From Bryobacterales bacterium (GTDB lineage: Bacteria > Acidobacteriota > Terriglobia > Bryobacterales > Bryobacteraceae): a stretch of 35,441 nt of DNA. Positions 16,969 to 25,298 of this stretch are shown one piece after another; position 1 is the first letter of the stretch; each line of letters opens with the position of its first letter. Under the pieces are notes generated by a model. That model searched no databases. It worked only from the letters and a program-made list of their open reading frames with translations, and had not been told where the DNA came from. Both the position numbers and the translations under genes were made by a program. Location of the stretch: assembly GCA_003162425.1 (NCBI GenBank), contig PMOK01000131.1:32860-68300 (forward strand), given 5' to 3'.

Positions 16969-17019
16969 TCAGGCCTCCCGCACATCGTGTATTCTGTATT
17001 GATTGAGGTTGGAGGGCTA

Positions 17020-18024
17020 TTGGATAAAGCCAGATCGTTTAGGGCAAAGATCACTGCTTTGGGTTGCTACACGCCGCCGGGGATCCTGACCAACCAGGAT
17101 CTCGAGAAGATGGTGGATACCAGCGACGAGTGGATCATGCAGCGGGTAGGAATTCGCGAGAGGCACATCGCCGAACCCGACATCGCGACATCCGATATGG
17201 CTGTGGAAGCCGCTAAAATTGCGCTCGAGCAGCGCGGCATCGAGGCGCGGGAACTGGATGCAATCATCGTCTGCACAGTGACACCCGATATGCTCTTCCC
17301 ATCGACGGCCTGCCTGGTGCAGAACCGGCTGGGAGCGAAAGGCGCCTGGGGTTTCGACCTGGTGGCCGCATGCTCCGGTTTCGTCTACGGATTGACCACA
17401 GCCGCGCATCTGATATCCTGCGGTTCCCACAAAAAAGTGTTGGTGATCGGCGCCGATACAATGTCCCGCATTATCGATTACACGGACCGCGCCACCTGCG
17501 TCCTGTTCGGTGACGGCGCGGGAGCGATGCTGATCGAGCCCACCGAAGACGGCGAGATTGGCTTCATCGATTTTCTCAACGAGATCGACGGCTCGGGCGG
17601 TGATGCCCTGAAGCAGCCGGCCGGAGGTAGCCGGATGCCCGCCACCATCGAGTCCGTCGAGAATCGCCTGCACTACGTCAAGCAAGATGGCGCGCAGGTA
17701 TTCAAGTATGCCGTTCGAAAAATGTACGAGACCTCCCGCGACCTGCTGGCGCGAAACAACCTCACCGCGGCTGATATTGCCGCACTCATTCCCCATCAGG
17801 CCAACCGCCGCATCATCACTGGCGCCGCCGAACGGCTCGGGATTAGCTGCGACAAGGTGATCATCAATATCGACCGGTATGGCAATACCACCGGCGCCAC
17901 CATACCGCTCGCCACGCGAGATGCTATCCAAGCTGGGACGGTGAAGAAAGGCGACCTGGTGGTGTTCGCGGCGGTGGGCGCCGGCTACACCGTGGGAACG
18001 AATCTATGGCGGTGGGAGGTCTGA
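17020..18024 (+). CDS. fabH: 3-oxoacyl-ACP synthase III (KAS III, FabH)
   Basis: The enzyme condenses an acyl-CoA primer with malonyl-ACP to start fatty acid synthesis, in the cytosol. The thiolase fold is complete: KITALGCYTPPGILTNQDLE, then DTSDEWIMQRVGIRERHIA. The catalytic Cys lies in VAACSGFVYGL, the catalytic His in LIPHQANRRI and the Asn in RYGNTTGATIPLA. The length matches the family (about 330). I use TTG 17020 because GGAGGG (17011-17016) precedes it; GTG 16987 and starts nearer the conserved KITALG are alternatives. It stands outside any fab gene cluster. KAS III-like enzymes also serve secondary pathways, so fabH is the likeliest name but not proven. Confidence 0.9.
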   Translation: MDKARSFRAKITALGCYTPPGILTNQDLEKMVDTSDEWIMQRVGIRERHIAEPDIATSDMAVEAAKIALEQRGIEARELDAIIVCTVTPDMLFPSTACLVQNRLGAKGAWGFDLVAACSGFVYGLTTAAHLISCGSHKKVLVIGADTMSRIIDYTDRATCVLFGDGAGAMLIEPTEDGEIGFIDFLNEIDGSGGDALKQPAGGSRMPATIESVENRLHYVKQDGAQVFKYAVRKMYETSRDLLARNNLTAADIAALIPHQANRRIITGAAERLGISCDKVIINIDRYGNTTGATIPLATRDAIQAGTVKKGDLVVFAAVGAGYTVGTNLWRWEV

Positions 18025-18028
18025 GGAC

Positions 18029-18090
18029 CGGTTCTTCAGTTCTGACGACCTGTTCTTCAGTTCTTCGGTTCTTCGGTTGCTCGGTTCTGG
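18029..18090 (+). repeat. Degenerate tandem GTTCTTC(G/A) repeat
   Basis: Several imperfect units of GTTCTTCAG/GTTCTTCGG follow each other between the fabH stop and the next start. It resembles in style the 7-mer tandem at 16399. If the downstream gene starts at 18006, the repeat would be translated. No function is evident. Confidence 0.45.
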
Positions 18091-18092
18091 CG

Positions 18093-18971
18093 ATGGGCCT
18101 TTCGAAAACGGCACTGGCTGGGTCGCTTGCGCTGGTCGTGCTCGGATCTGGGGGGCCGCGTCCTTTCGGACGTGGGGGATCAAGCTACATCGTTGAAGTA
18201 AACGGGACGCCGCGAATCCTGGTGGATGCCGGCCCTGGGATGTTCCTTCGCGTGGGAGAATTGAACATCAATCTCGATCAGGTGGATACTGTTCTACTCA
18301 CCCATCTGCACATTGATCACACCGGGGACCTGCCGGGATTCTTCCTGGCCAGGTCGCTGACCGTCAGTGGTTCGTCAGCCCGCTTCAACGTATTCGGACC
18401 AGCCGGCGGGGGTCTCTTTCCGAGCACCACGCGATTCTTGAATCTGCTCTTTGAAAAAGGCGGCGCGTGGGAATACCAGAAAACGTTTGGGGCGGATGAA
18501 GAAATACACGGTGTGGATCTGCCGACGGATCTGAAATCGCGCGAGAGCCAGCTTCTCTACAAGGACGGTCTGCGCATAACAGCCACCGCGACCCATCACG
18601 ATGATTGCCCCTCAGTAGCCTACCGCGTGGACTACAAAAACGAGAGCATCGCGTTCTCGGGAGATATGGACGCTTCCGCGCTGCCCAATCTGATCCGCCT
18701 AGCGAAGGGGTGCAGCCTGCTGGTGTTCCATTGCGCGGTACTGGATCCACCGAATTCGCCCGCGCTGCTTTATACACTTCACACCGCTCCCAAACATATC
18801 GGAGAAGCGGCGCGCGATGCGCAAGTGAAATTCCTTCTGCTCAGCCATACCGCACCCGACGTGGAAGGGGCAAGCCGAAGCGTTCTCGAATCCATCAAAG
18901 CTTCCTACAACGGGCCAGTCAGCTTCGCCCACGATAAAATGCGCGTGCCCGTGACGGCAACAATGAAGTAA
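18093..18971 (+). CDS. MBL-fold metallo-hydrolase
   Basis: A 292-residue metallo-beta-lactamase-fold enzyme. The Zn-binding HxHxDH is in LLTHLHIDHTGD, the further ligand His in ATATHHDDCPS, Asp in AFSGDMDAS and the last His in LLLSHTAPD. The N-terminus MGLSKTALAGSLALVVLGSG runs straight into the first strand of the fold (GGPRPFGRGGSSYIVEVNG), so the hydrophobic start could be an export signal or simply the first strand. The substrate is unknown; relatives include arylsulfatase-type and RNase Z-like enzymes. ATG 18093 is chosen; ATG 18006, overlapping fabH by 19 bp, would add 29 repeat-derived residues. Confidence 0.82.
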   Translation: MGLSKTALAGSLALVVLGSGGPRPFGRGGSSYIVEVNGTPRILVDAGPGMFLRVGELNINLDQVDTVLLTHLHIDHTGDLPGFFLARSLTVSGSSARFNVFGPAGGGLFPSTTRFLNLLFEKGGAWEYQKTFGADEEIHGVDLPTDLKSRESQLLYKDGLRITATATHHDDCPSVAYRVDYKNESIAFSGDMDASALPNLIRLAKGCSLLVFHCAVLDPPNSPALLYTLHTAPKHIGEAARDAQVKFLLLSHTAPDVEGASRSVLESIKASYNGPVSFAHDKMRVPVTATMK

Positions 18972-18981
18972 ATCTGAAAGC

Positions 18982-19045
18982 TCGCGCCTCAGCGCGAGCC
19001 AACCATCTTCCCTGACTTCCTCGGCTTCCTGGATTCCTCGAATTC
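18982..19045 (+). repeat. Dispersed direct repeat (CGCGCCTCAGCGCGAGC...), copy 1
   Basis: The segment begins with a CTCGCGC..GCGCGAG mini-hairpin and continues with AACCATCTTCCCTGACTTCC and GATTCC.CGAATTC. Copy 2 at 21050-21114 is nearly identical over about 64 bp. Both copies follow a plus-strand gene and precede the next one. Confidence 0.75.
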
Positions 19046-19149
19046 GGTAGTAACCGTTTTCCGATCCCTGCTATCCTTCGAGCAGGTCATGAGGCACTGC
19101 GCTGTTACATAACAAATGGACTTACACACTGATCCTACTGGCGGCTCTG

Positions 19150-20952
19150 GTGGGCAAGCTGGAGGCCCAAAGTATCACGTTCCAAAAGGTAGATCTGTCT
19201 TTAGGAACAGGCTGCTCGCCGTATGCAATAGCCGTCGGCGATTTCGATGGCGACCACAAAGCCGATCTCGCAGTGCTTTGCCAGCAACAGATTCTGATCC
19301 TGCTGGGAAATGGAGACGGAACCTTTCATCCGGGTCCCGCCGCCCTTTCCCAGCCGACTGGGCCGTTTAACAGCGGCTCTCTGGTCGCCGCCGACTTCAA
19401 CCACGATGGCCGCACGGATCTCGCTCTTCTCCAGACGACTGCCTACGGACAACCAAATCTCATCGTAGTCTGGATGGCGTCCGGCAACGGCGCCTTTCAG
19501 CCGCCGATGACCTTCTCGTCAACGGTGGTCTTCGGTAATCCTGCGAGCGCCCTGGCAGCCGACGTCAACGGTGACGGCTTCCCGGACTTGATCTACTTCA
19601 GTGGCCAGCCGACGGCTTTCTTGGGCCGGGGGGATGGAACGTTCTCCGATCGGATGTTCTTATACACCGGCATTGTCTCCTCGGATGCTACAGTCGCCGA
19701 CTTTAACGGAGATGGGAAGGTGGACATCGCGTTCTCAGGCATCCCGTTCTCAGGCGGTTATTCAACGGAGCTCCTTCTCGGTAAGGGCGACGGGACCTTT
19801 TCGCCTAGTCTGGTGGCAAACTTGGGCCCCCTTGTAGTGGCCGGAGACTTTAACGGCGACGGTAAGATGGATCTGGCCATCGGCGATTATGCGAGCAGCT
19901 CTGTTTACGGGCTGCTTGGGAAAGGCGATGGGACTTTTGAAGCGCCCGTGGTGACGCCAGGTTTCATCGGGGGCATGGTGGCGGCGGACTTGAATGGCGA
20001 CGGCAAGAGCGATCTGGCGCTTGCAAGCGGGAGCGCCCCGCTGGTGGCGTTGCTCATCTCCAAAGGTGACGGATCCTTTCAACCCACCAATAATCCGATC
20101 GCGCTGGACGATACTGCATCCTTCATAGTGACCGCCGACTTCAACGGCGACGGCAAGCCGGATCTCGCCGTCGTGGCCGGCAGCGGTGTTTCCATTCTGC
20201 TCAATACCACGTCCTTCAATTTCGTGACTGCGGTGGATAATGGCGCGTCGTTTGCTCAAGGCCAGCCGGTCGCGCCCGGATCGTTGGTTTCCGTATTCGG
20301 GACCGGCTTTCTTGCGGACAACTCCGTGTTCTATGCGGGCTCCATTCCGCTGCCAACCTCCCTCGGCGGCGGTGTCTCGGTCACCTTCAACGGCATTCCC
20401 GCTCCACTGCTTTTCGTTTCGGCCACGCAGATCAATGCACAAGTGCCGTGGGACGTTGTGCCGGGGGCTGCCGCTGGAACAGTGACTGCGATTGTGACGG
20501 CAAATGGAACGGCGTTCCCTGCGTTTCAATTCCAGGTTGGTCTCATCCAGCCGGCCATCTTCAGTCTGCCATCGGGTCAAGCCGTGGCCATCAATGCGGA
20601 CGGTTCGCTGGCTGGACCGGCCGGCTCCATCCCGGGGGCTGCGCCGCACCCGGCCAAGGTGGGCGATCCGCTAGTCATCCTGGGAACCGGGCTGGGGGCC
20701 GTAACCCCGTCCGACGGAAACGGCGTTGGGTCGTTGGATGCGCTCCGCAAGGCCACCACCCAGCCGACAGTGTTGATTGGCGGCGTTCCGGCTGAGGTTT
20801 CGTTCGCTGGTTTATCACCGCAATTCGTTGGAGTGAATCAGATCAACGTGGTGGTTCCGAAAATCGCGACGCCCGGCGTGTTGCCAATCCAGATCAACTC
20901 TGGCGGCGTTCTCACGTCCGACAAGGTCACCATTGCCGTCCAGAATCCGTAA
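19150..20952 (+). CDS. Exported FG-GAP/VCBS repeat protein with C-terminal TIGR03437-type domain
   Basis: Seven FG-GAP-like calcium-binding repeats (VGDFDGDHKADLAVL, AADFNHDGRTDLALL, VADFNGDGKVDIAFS, TADFNGDGKPDLAVV and others) form a probable beta-propeller over residues 20-350. The last ~230 residues are the TIGR03437-type domain (PVAPGSLVSVFGTGF, LLFVSATQINAQVPWD, GVNQINVVVPK), also present in the protein at 2700-5126. Such proteins are secreted and bind ligands or surfaces. The frame opens at GTG 19150 inside a signal peptide; upstream in-frame codons encode TYTLILLAALVGKLEAQ but lack a start. ATG at 19116 is one base out of frame (an extra G at 19118-19119), so the 5' end is probably frameshifted. 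Confidence 0.82.
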   Translation: MGKLEAQSITFQKVDLSLGTGCSPYAIAVGDFDGDHKADLAVLCQQQILILLGNGDGTFHPGPAALSQPTGPFNSGSLVAADFNHDGRTDLALLQTTAYGQPNLIVVWMASGNGAFQPPMTFSSTVVFGNPASALAADVNGDGFPDLIYFSGQPTAFLGRGDGTFSDRMFLYTGIVSSDATVADFNGDGKVDIAFSGIPFSGGYSTELLLGKGDGTFSPSLVANLGPLVVAGDFNGDGKMDLAIGDYASSSVYGLLGKGDGTFEAPVVTPGFIGGMVAADLNGDGKSDLALASGSAPLVALLISKGDGSFQPTNNPIALDDTASFIVTADFNGDGKPDLAVVAGSGVSILLNTTSFNFVTAVDNGASFAQGQPVAPGSLVSVFGTGFLADNSVFYAGSIPLPTSLGGGVSVTFNGIPAPLLFVSATQINAQVPWDVVPGAAAGTVTAIVTANGTAFPAFQFQVGLIQPAIFSLPSGQAVAINADGSLAGPAGSIPGAAPHPAKVGDPLVILGTGLGAVTPSDGNGVGSLDALRKATTQPTVLIGGVPAEVSFAGLSPQFVGVNQINVVVPKIATPGVLPIQINSGGVLTSDKVTIAVQNP

Positions 20953-21049
20953 TAGGAAAATACGAAAAACCGAGCCGCGACCGGCAGGAAGCGTGTGGGA
21001 ACCTGAGGGCAGAAGCCCGCCAACGAAACCCAGTAAAAAATGTGACGGC

Positions 21050-21114
21050 GCGCGCCTCAGCGCGAGCAAACCATCTTCCCTGACTTCCTCGTCTTCCTTG
21101 GATTCCCCGAATTC
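21050..21114 (+). repeat. Dispersed direct repeat (CGCGCCTCAGCGCGAGC...), copy 2
   Basis: Nearly identical to 18982-19045: the same GCGCGCCTCAGCGCGAGC head, then AACCATCTTCCCTGACTTCC and GATTCCCCGAATTC. It ends 15 bp before the start of the inositol oxygenase gene, so it forms most of that gene's leader. Confidence 0.75.
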
Positions 21115-21129
21115 TTCTAAACTAGAAAC

Positions 21130-21966
21130 ATGGGCCCGCTTCAAAACCTCGAGCAATGGGACGATTTCGTTGGCCAGCGCTACAAACCGGACAAGAAGCA
21201 GGAAGAGTTCCGGCAGTACAACGACTCCACGCCTCCGGGCGTCCGCGAATTCTACCGGCTGAATCATACCCATCAGACCGTCGATTTCGTGCGTCAGAAA
21301 AAGCAGCAATATCTGGCGAAGCAGCGCGGGCTGATGAGCATGTGGGAAGCGCTGGACTACCTCAACACGCTAGTAGATGAGAGCGACCCCGATACCGATC
21401 TCTCACAGATCGAGCATAACTTGCAGACCGCGGAGGCAATCCGGCGGGACGGCCATCCACGCTGGTTCGTGCTGGCGGGTTTCATACACGATCTCGGAAA
21501 ACTGCTGTGCCTCTACGGCGAGCCGCAGTGGGCCGTAGTGGGCGATACATTTCCGGTGGGCTGCGCGTACTCGGACAAAATCGTTTTCCCCGAATTCTTT
21601 CGCGACAATCCCGATTCCCAGACGCCTCGTTACCAAACCCGGCTGGGCATTTATTCGGAAGGCTGCGGTCTCGACCATGTGGATCTGTCATGGGGGCACG
21701 ACGAATATCTCTACCACGTCGTGAAGGATCATCTCCCCGAGCCTGCGCTGTACATGATTCGTTACCACTCGTTCTATCCGGGGCATCGCGAGGGCGCCTA
21801 CGACTACTTGATGAACGATCACGATCGCGAGATGTTCCACTGGGTGCGCAAGTTCAACCCTTATGATCTGTATTCGAAAGCGAGCGAGCGGCCGAAGTTG
21901 GAAGAGCTTCGCCCGTACTACGCGGACCTGATCTCGGAATACTTCCCGGATAAAGTCGCCTGGTGA
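21130..21966 (+). CDS. myo-Inositol oxygenase (MIOX)
   Basis: A 278-residue cytosolic diiron enzyme that converts myo-inositol plus O2 to D-glucuronate (EC 1.13.99.1). All the metal ligands known from the mammalian enzyme are visible: His96 ([11 protein letters not shown]), His120-Asp121 (GFIHDLGK), His190 ([11 protein letters not shown]), His213 ([11 protein letters not shown]) and Asp246 ([10 protein letters not shown]). The length equals the eukaryotic enzyme (about 285), and the substrate-lid region [20 protein letters not shown] is also present. MIOX is common in eukaryotes and patchy in bacteria. No inositol transporter or uronate isomerase gene lies next to it. It precedes the RmlD-like gene by 22 bp, suggesting joint transcription. 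Confidence 0.95.
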   Translation: MGPLQNLEQWDDFVGQRYKPDKKQEEFRQYNDSTPPGVREFYRLNHTHQTVDFVRQKKQQYLAKQRGLMSMWEALDYLNTLVDESDPDTDLSQIEHNLQTAEAIRRDGHPRWFVLAGFIHDLGKLLCLYGEPQWAVVGDTFPVGCAYSDKIVFPEFFRDNPDSQTPRYQTRLGIYSEGCGLDHVDLSWGHDEYLYHVVKDHLPEPALYMIRYHSFYPGHREGAYDYLMNDHDREMFHWVRKFNPYDLYSKASERPKLEELRPYYADLISEYFPDKVAW

Positions 21967-21988
21967 GAGCCTGCTATTCTAACGATCA

Positions 21989-22873
21989 GTGAACAGGCGA
22001 AAAGTTGTTGTATTCGGAAGCCGGGGGCAGCTCGGCGTGGAGTTGGTGCGGGTTCTCACCGAGCGTAGCTACACGGTGGTGGGCTTCGAGCGATCGAGCG
22101 TGGACATCAGCGATGCCGCGAGCGTGGAGCGCACGCTTGCCAAGGAAGATCCGGCCATCGTGGTAAACTCGGCCGCCTACAATCAGGTGGACGTCGCCGA
22201 GAACGAACCGGTGCCAGCCTTTATGGCCAATGGCCTCGCGGTTCGCAACCTGGCTATGGCTTGCCGCCAACTGGACGCGAGATTCGTTCACTTTTCCACC
22301 GATTACGTATTCGACGGCACTGCCGGCCGTCCTTATACCGAAAACGACCGGCCGCACCCGCTGGGCGCTTATGGTGTTTCGAAATTGGCGGGTGAATTGT
22401 ACGCGCAAGCCTATCTCGATACGCCGCTGATCATTCGAACGTCGGGGGTCTTCGGACCGGGAGGGCTCAAAACGGCGCGCGGAAATTTCATCGAACTGAT
22501 GCTGCGCCTGGCGGCCGGCAAACAGCCGATCCGCGTTGTTGAGGATCACGTCGCATCGCCCACCTATGCGCCGTTACTAGCCGCGCGCACCGCTGATCTG
22601 GTGGAAGGCAAACAGCATGGCCTGTTCCACGTCGGCGGTGGAACACCCATCTCCTGGTTCCACTACGCCGCGATGATTTTTCGCGTAGCGGGATTGCAGC
22701 CCGAGTTACGGCCCACCAATGAGCGCGAATACCGCACCGCGGCACGACGTCCGAAATATTCCGCTCTATCGAATGCCAAACTGGAAGCGATCGGCATTGA
22801 ACCAATGCCGCCGCTGGAATCGGCGATCGAAATGTATTTGAAGGCGCGCGAGAATTACTTCAGCGCGAAATAA
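21989..22873 (+). CDS. rfbD: dTDP-4-dehydrorhamnose reductase (RmlD/RfbD) family
   Basis: A 294-residue extended short-chain dehydrogenase. The NAD(P) loop is VVFGSRGQLGVELVRVL, followed by SSVDISDAASVERTL (VDI acidic region) and NSAAYNQVDVAENEP. The catalytic triad is Thr in HFSTDYVFDGTAGRPYTEND plus Tyr and Lys in YGVSKLAGE, and the C-terminal region is VGGGTPISWFHYA. It reduces dTDP-4-dehydro-L-rhamnose to dTDP-L-rhamnose, a surface-glycan precursor. No rmlA, rmlB or rmlC gene is in the window, so a related sugar reductase is possible. GTG start 21989 lies 22 bp after the MIOX stop. Confidence 0.88.
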   Translation: MNRRKVVVFGSRGQLGVELVRVLTERSYTVVGFERSSVDISDAASVERTLAKEDPAIVVNSAAYNQVDVAENEPVPAFMANGLAVRNLAMACRQLDARFVHFSTDYVFDGTAGRPYTENDRPHPLGAYGVSKLAGELYAQAYLDTPLIIRTSGVFGPGGLKTARGNFIELMLRLAAGKQPIRVVEDHVASPTYAPLLAARTADLVEGKQHGLFHVGGGTPISWFHYAAMIFRVAGLQPELRPTNEREYRTAARRPKYSALSNAKLEAIGIEPMPPLESAIEMYLKARENYFSAK

Positions 22874-22930
22874 AATTCGCGAGCAAGAACCGGATAGAGC
22901 TGCGGCCAGCCAGCGTGCCATCCTTCAAGC

Positions 22931-23593
22931 ATGGAAAGCCTATGGACCCGTGGCTATGCGCGTCTGGGGACGCTTCTGGATCGGCGCGAGTGCGAAGCTA
23001 TCCGCTCTCTCTACGCTCAGCCGGAACTATTCCGCAGCAAGATCGACATGGCCAGGTACCGTTTCGGCCGCGGCGAGTATCAATACTTCAGTTACCCTCT
23101 GCCCGCTCGAATTGACGAACTTCGGCGCGAGTTATATGGCCAATTGCTCGCTACCGCGAAGGAATGGACCGCGGCTCTATCGCGGCAGCAAGAGTATCCG
23201 GACGAATTATCCAGCTTCCTGGAGCAATGCAAGAGCGCCGGCCAGAGCCGTCCGACGCCGCTGCTGTTGCATTATCAAGCGGGCGATTTCAACTGCCTCC
23301 ATCAGGACCTCTACGGCGAAATCTTTTTTCCTTTCCAGGTGGTCGTGTGTCTGAGCCGGCCGGACGAGGAGTTCACAGGCGGCGAATTGCTGTTAGTGGA
23401 GCAGCAACCGCGCGCCCAGTCCGTGGGCCACTCCATTCGATTGGAACAAGGCGAGGCGGTGGTCATCACCACGCGCTATCGTCCAGTAAAAGGATCGCGC
23501 GGCTACTACCGCACAAGTTTCAGACACGGCGTAAGCCCGCTACTGTCGGGCGAACGCTACACGCTCGGCATAATATTCCACGATGCGAACTGA
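22931..23593 (+). CDS. 2OG-Fe(II) oxygenase family protein
   Basis: A 220-residue double-stranded beta-helix protein. The metal ligands are HxD in FNCLHQDLYGE and a distal His in SFRHGVSPL; basic residues around TTRYRPVKGSRGYYR probably bind 2OG. The N-terminal helical part (LLDRRECEAIRSLY, ARYRFGRGEYQYFSY) and PFQVVVCLSRPDEEFTGGEL are typical of the prolyl-4-hydroxylase-like family with unknown substrates, often annotated as DNA/protein-modifying oxygenases. It shows little similarity to the oxygenase at 1439. A large CACGGATG hairpin begins right after its stop. The ATG at 22931 has no strong ribosome-binding site. Confidence 0.82.
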   Translation: MESLWTRGYARLGTLLDRRECEAIRSLYAQPELFRSKIDMARYRFGRGEYQYFSYPLPARIDELRRELYGQLLATAKEWTAALSRQQEYPDELSSFLEQCKSAGQSRPTPLLLHYQAGDFNCLHQDLYGEIFFPFQVVVCLSRPDEEFTGGELLLVEQQPRAQSVGHSIRLEQGEAVVITTRYRPVKGSRGYYRTSFRHGVSPLLSGERYTLGIIFHDAN

Positions 23594-23682
23594 GCCACGG
23601 ATGGACACGGATGCACACGGATGAAAACATCTTATCCATGTGCATCCGTGTGCATCCGTGTGCATCCGTGTCCATCCGTGGC
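23594..23682. terminator. Hairpin of CACGGATG / CATCCGTG repeats between convergent genes
   Basis: The left arm (23594-23623) has three CACGGATG-type units (starting GCCACGGATGGACACGGATG). The right arm (23643-23682) has four CATCCGTG units ending CCATCCGTGGC, and the arms are complementary. It exactly fills the gap between the stop codons of the two convergent genes. It can act as a two-way terminator and belongs to a repeat style common in soil bacteria (recalled). Confidence 0.7.
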
Positions 23683-24651
23683 CTAATTATTGCTCTCGGG
23701 CTTAATCGCGTAGTACCCCTTACGCGCTTGCACCTTCCAGTCCTTGTTGCCGGTACGGATCTCGACATGGCGGAAAGTTCCGTCTTTGGCTGGATTGGTG
23801 GGTGTGTAGCCGACCGCGTATTGGCTGCGCATCTCCGCATTGAGTTCGTCGAAGGCATTTTGCAGCGTCATCTTGCGGTCGATCTGAAAAACATGGCCGC
23901 CGGTATCGTCCGACATTTGCCGCAACGCACCGGCATTTCCGCCTCCGAATATGATTCCGCCGCCTCGCCGGTAGAATTCGCGATCCACGTAAAAGAAGCT
24001 GTAGATCAGCGCGTCTGCTTTTTGGGAGGCTTCGATGGCTTGCTTAATGTTGTAGCGGCTGCCTTGATCCTCGCCATCGGTAATCAGCACCAAAACTTTG
24101 CGTCCTACCTGGCCCTTGAGCTGGTCATGCGCCGCCAGAAATACGGCGTCATACATGATGGTTCCGCGCGGCTGAGAGGCGGTAGGAACCGGACCGGGCT
24201 GCAGTCCACCGACACCCGAGTTCACCTGCAAACCTTCCAGGCCCTTGCGCAGCAATCTCGCGGAGCTGGTGTAGTCCTGCAGCAGGTCTGCATCGGCGCC
24301 GAAGCTGATCAGGAACGCCAGATCCTTGGGCCGGATCACGTTGTTGAAGAACTGATCGGCCGCGTTCTTTTCGATGTCGATCAGGTTCATCTGGCTGGCG
24401 CTGACGTCGATCAGCAGGCCAATGGTCAGAGGCAGATCGGTTTCGCGATTGAAATACTTGATGTCTTGCTGCTTGCCATCTTCAAAGATCGTGAAGTCGT
24501 CTTTGGTGAGATTCCCGATCAGGCCGGTGTGCTTGTCGCGAACGTTGAAAAGAATGTTGACGACATCCACGTCCACCTTAATGGTGGGAGGGGCATCTTG
24601 CGCGCACAGCAGCGCGGTGAGAAGGATCAGTCCGGACGCTCGCATAAGCAT
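23683..24651 (-). CDS. Exported VWA-domain protein (acidobacterial TIGR03436 type)
   Basis: A 322-residue exported protein. A short signal peptide (MLMRASGLILLTALLCAQ) is followed by a beta-domain VDVDVVNILFNVRDKHTGLI..KDDFTIFEDGKQQDI (residues 25-70). The von Willebrand A domain follows (75-270) with MIDAS Asp82-Ser84-Ser86 in LLIDVSASQMN, a later Thr/Asp region (KVLVLITDGEDQGS) and a C-terminal ARKGYYAIKPE. This layout matches the acidobacterial VWFA family. The role is unknown; metal-dependent protein binding at the cell surface is likely. ATG 24651 or 24645 starts the signal peptide; longer upstream reading lacks one. It is divergent from the DNA glycosylase gene 37 bp away. Confidence 0.88.
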   Translation of the reverse strand: MLMRASGLILLTALLCAQDAPPTIKVDVDVVNILFNVRDKHTGLIGNLTKDDFTIFEDGKQQDIKYFNRETDLPLTIGLLIDVSASQMNLIDIEKNAADQFFNNVIRPKDLAFLISFGADADLLQDYTSSARLLRKGLEGLQVNSGVGGLQPGPVPTASQPRGTIMYDAVFLAAHDQLKGQVGRKVLVLITDGEDQGSRYNIKQAIEASQKADALIYSFFYVDREFYRRGGGIIFGGGNAGALRQMSDDTGGHVFQIDRKMTLQNAFDELNAEMRSQYAVGYTPTNPAKDGTFRHVEIRTGNKDWKVQARKGYYAIKPESNN

Positions 24652-24688
24652 TATATTGATAGATGCACTGTTTGGAATCTGCGTTGCA

Positions 24689-25294
24689 ATGCGAAAAGCT
24701 ATCCTCCATCTTAAGAAATCTGACCCTGTGCTGGCGTCCGTGATCGGCCGCGTGGGAGCGTACAAAATGCAGTATCGCGACCCCGGCTTCGAAACACTCG
24801 TACGATCCATTGTCTACCAACAATTGAGCGGAAGGGTAGCGAAGGTGATTTTCGACCGGCTGGCGGCCGCCGTACCGGGAGGGAAACTCACGCCTGCGGC
24901 GATTCTAAAGCTGACCCCGGCCCGGATGAGGAAGTGCGGGCTGTCCAAGCAAAAGACCGCCTACATTCGCGATCTCGCCAGAAAAACAGCGCGCGGCAAG
25001 GTAAATTTCGACGCTTTGCGCACGCTGCCGGACCAAGCGGTGATCGAGTGCCTCACGGAGGTGAAGGGCATCGGCGTGTGGACCGCTCACATGTTCCTCA
25101 TGTTTGCATTGGAACGCCCGGATGTGCTGCCGACCGGCGATCTGGGAATTCGCTCCGCCATCCGCAAGGCATATGGCTTGGCGGATCTGCCGCATCCGAA
25201 GAAAATTGAAGAGCTGGCGGTGTCGTGGCGGCCGTATTGCTCGGTTGCGAGTTGGTATCTGTGGCGAAGCTTGGAGAATCCAGCGGAGTTGTAG
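24689..25294 (+). CDS. DNA-3-methyladenine glycosylase II family (AlkA-like, HhH-GPD)
   Basis: A 201-residue base-excision repair enzyme that removes alkylated bases such as 3-methyladenine from DNA. The HhH-GPD core shows FETLVRSIVYQQLSGRVA, the helix-hairpin-helix LTEVKGIGVWTAHMFL and the catalytic Asp in DVLPTGDLGIRSAIR. The C-terminal WRPYCSVASWYLWRSLEN is typical of the AlkA group. There is no iron-sulfur Cys cluster, separating it from EndoIII/MutY. It lacks the ~90-residue N-terminal domain of E. coli AlkA, as do the short bacterial and yeast Mag1-like forms. ATG 24689 is used. Confidence 0.92.
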   Translation: MRKAILHLKKSDPVLASVIGRVGAYKMQYRDPGFETLVRSIVYQQLSGRVAKVIFDRLAAAVPGGKLTPAAILKLTPARMRKCGLSKQKTAYIRDLARKTARGKVNFDALRTLPDQAVIECLTEVKGIGVWTAHMFLMFALERPDVLPTGDLGIRSAIRKAYGLADLPHPKKIEELAVSWRPYCSVASWYLWRSLENPAEL

Positions 25295-25298
25295 GGCT

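Noticed and set aside
17017..17931. Minus-strand ORF of 304 codons antisense to fabH
   Set aside because: fabH is complete with all catalytic motifs; the antisense frame has no recognisable features.
19762..20649. Minus-strand ORF of 295 codons
   Set aside because: It is antisense to the FG-GAP repeats. Its His/Arg-rich repeats (HYEG, HHAP) are the reverse image of the DGDG repeats.
23594..23682. CRISPR-like array of CACGGATG units
   Set aside because: Units are adjacent, short and form two complementary arms; there are no unique spacers.
23164..24714. Plus-strand ORF of 516 codons
   Set aside because: It overlaps the 2OG oxygenase in another frame and runs antisense through the VWA gene and the CACGGATG hairpin. 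GC-rich shadow; no domain is recognisable.
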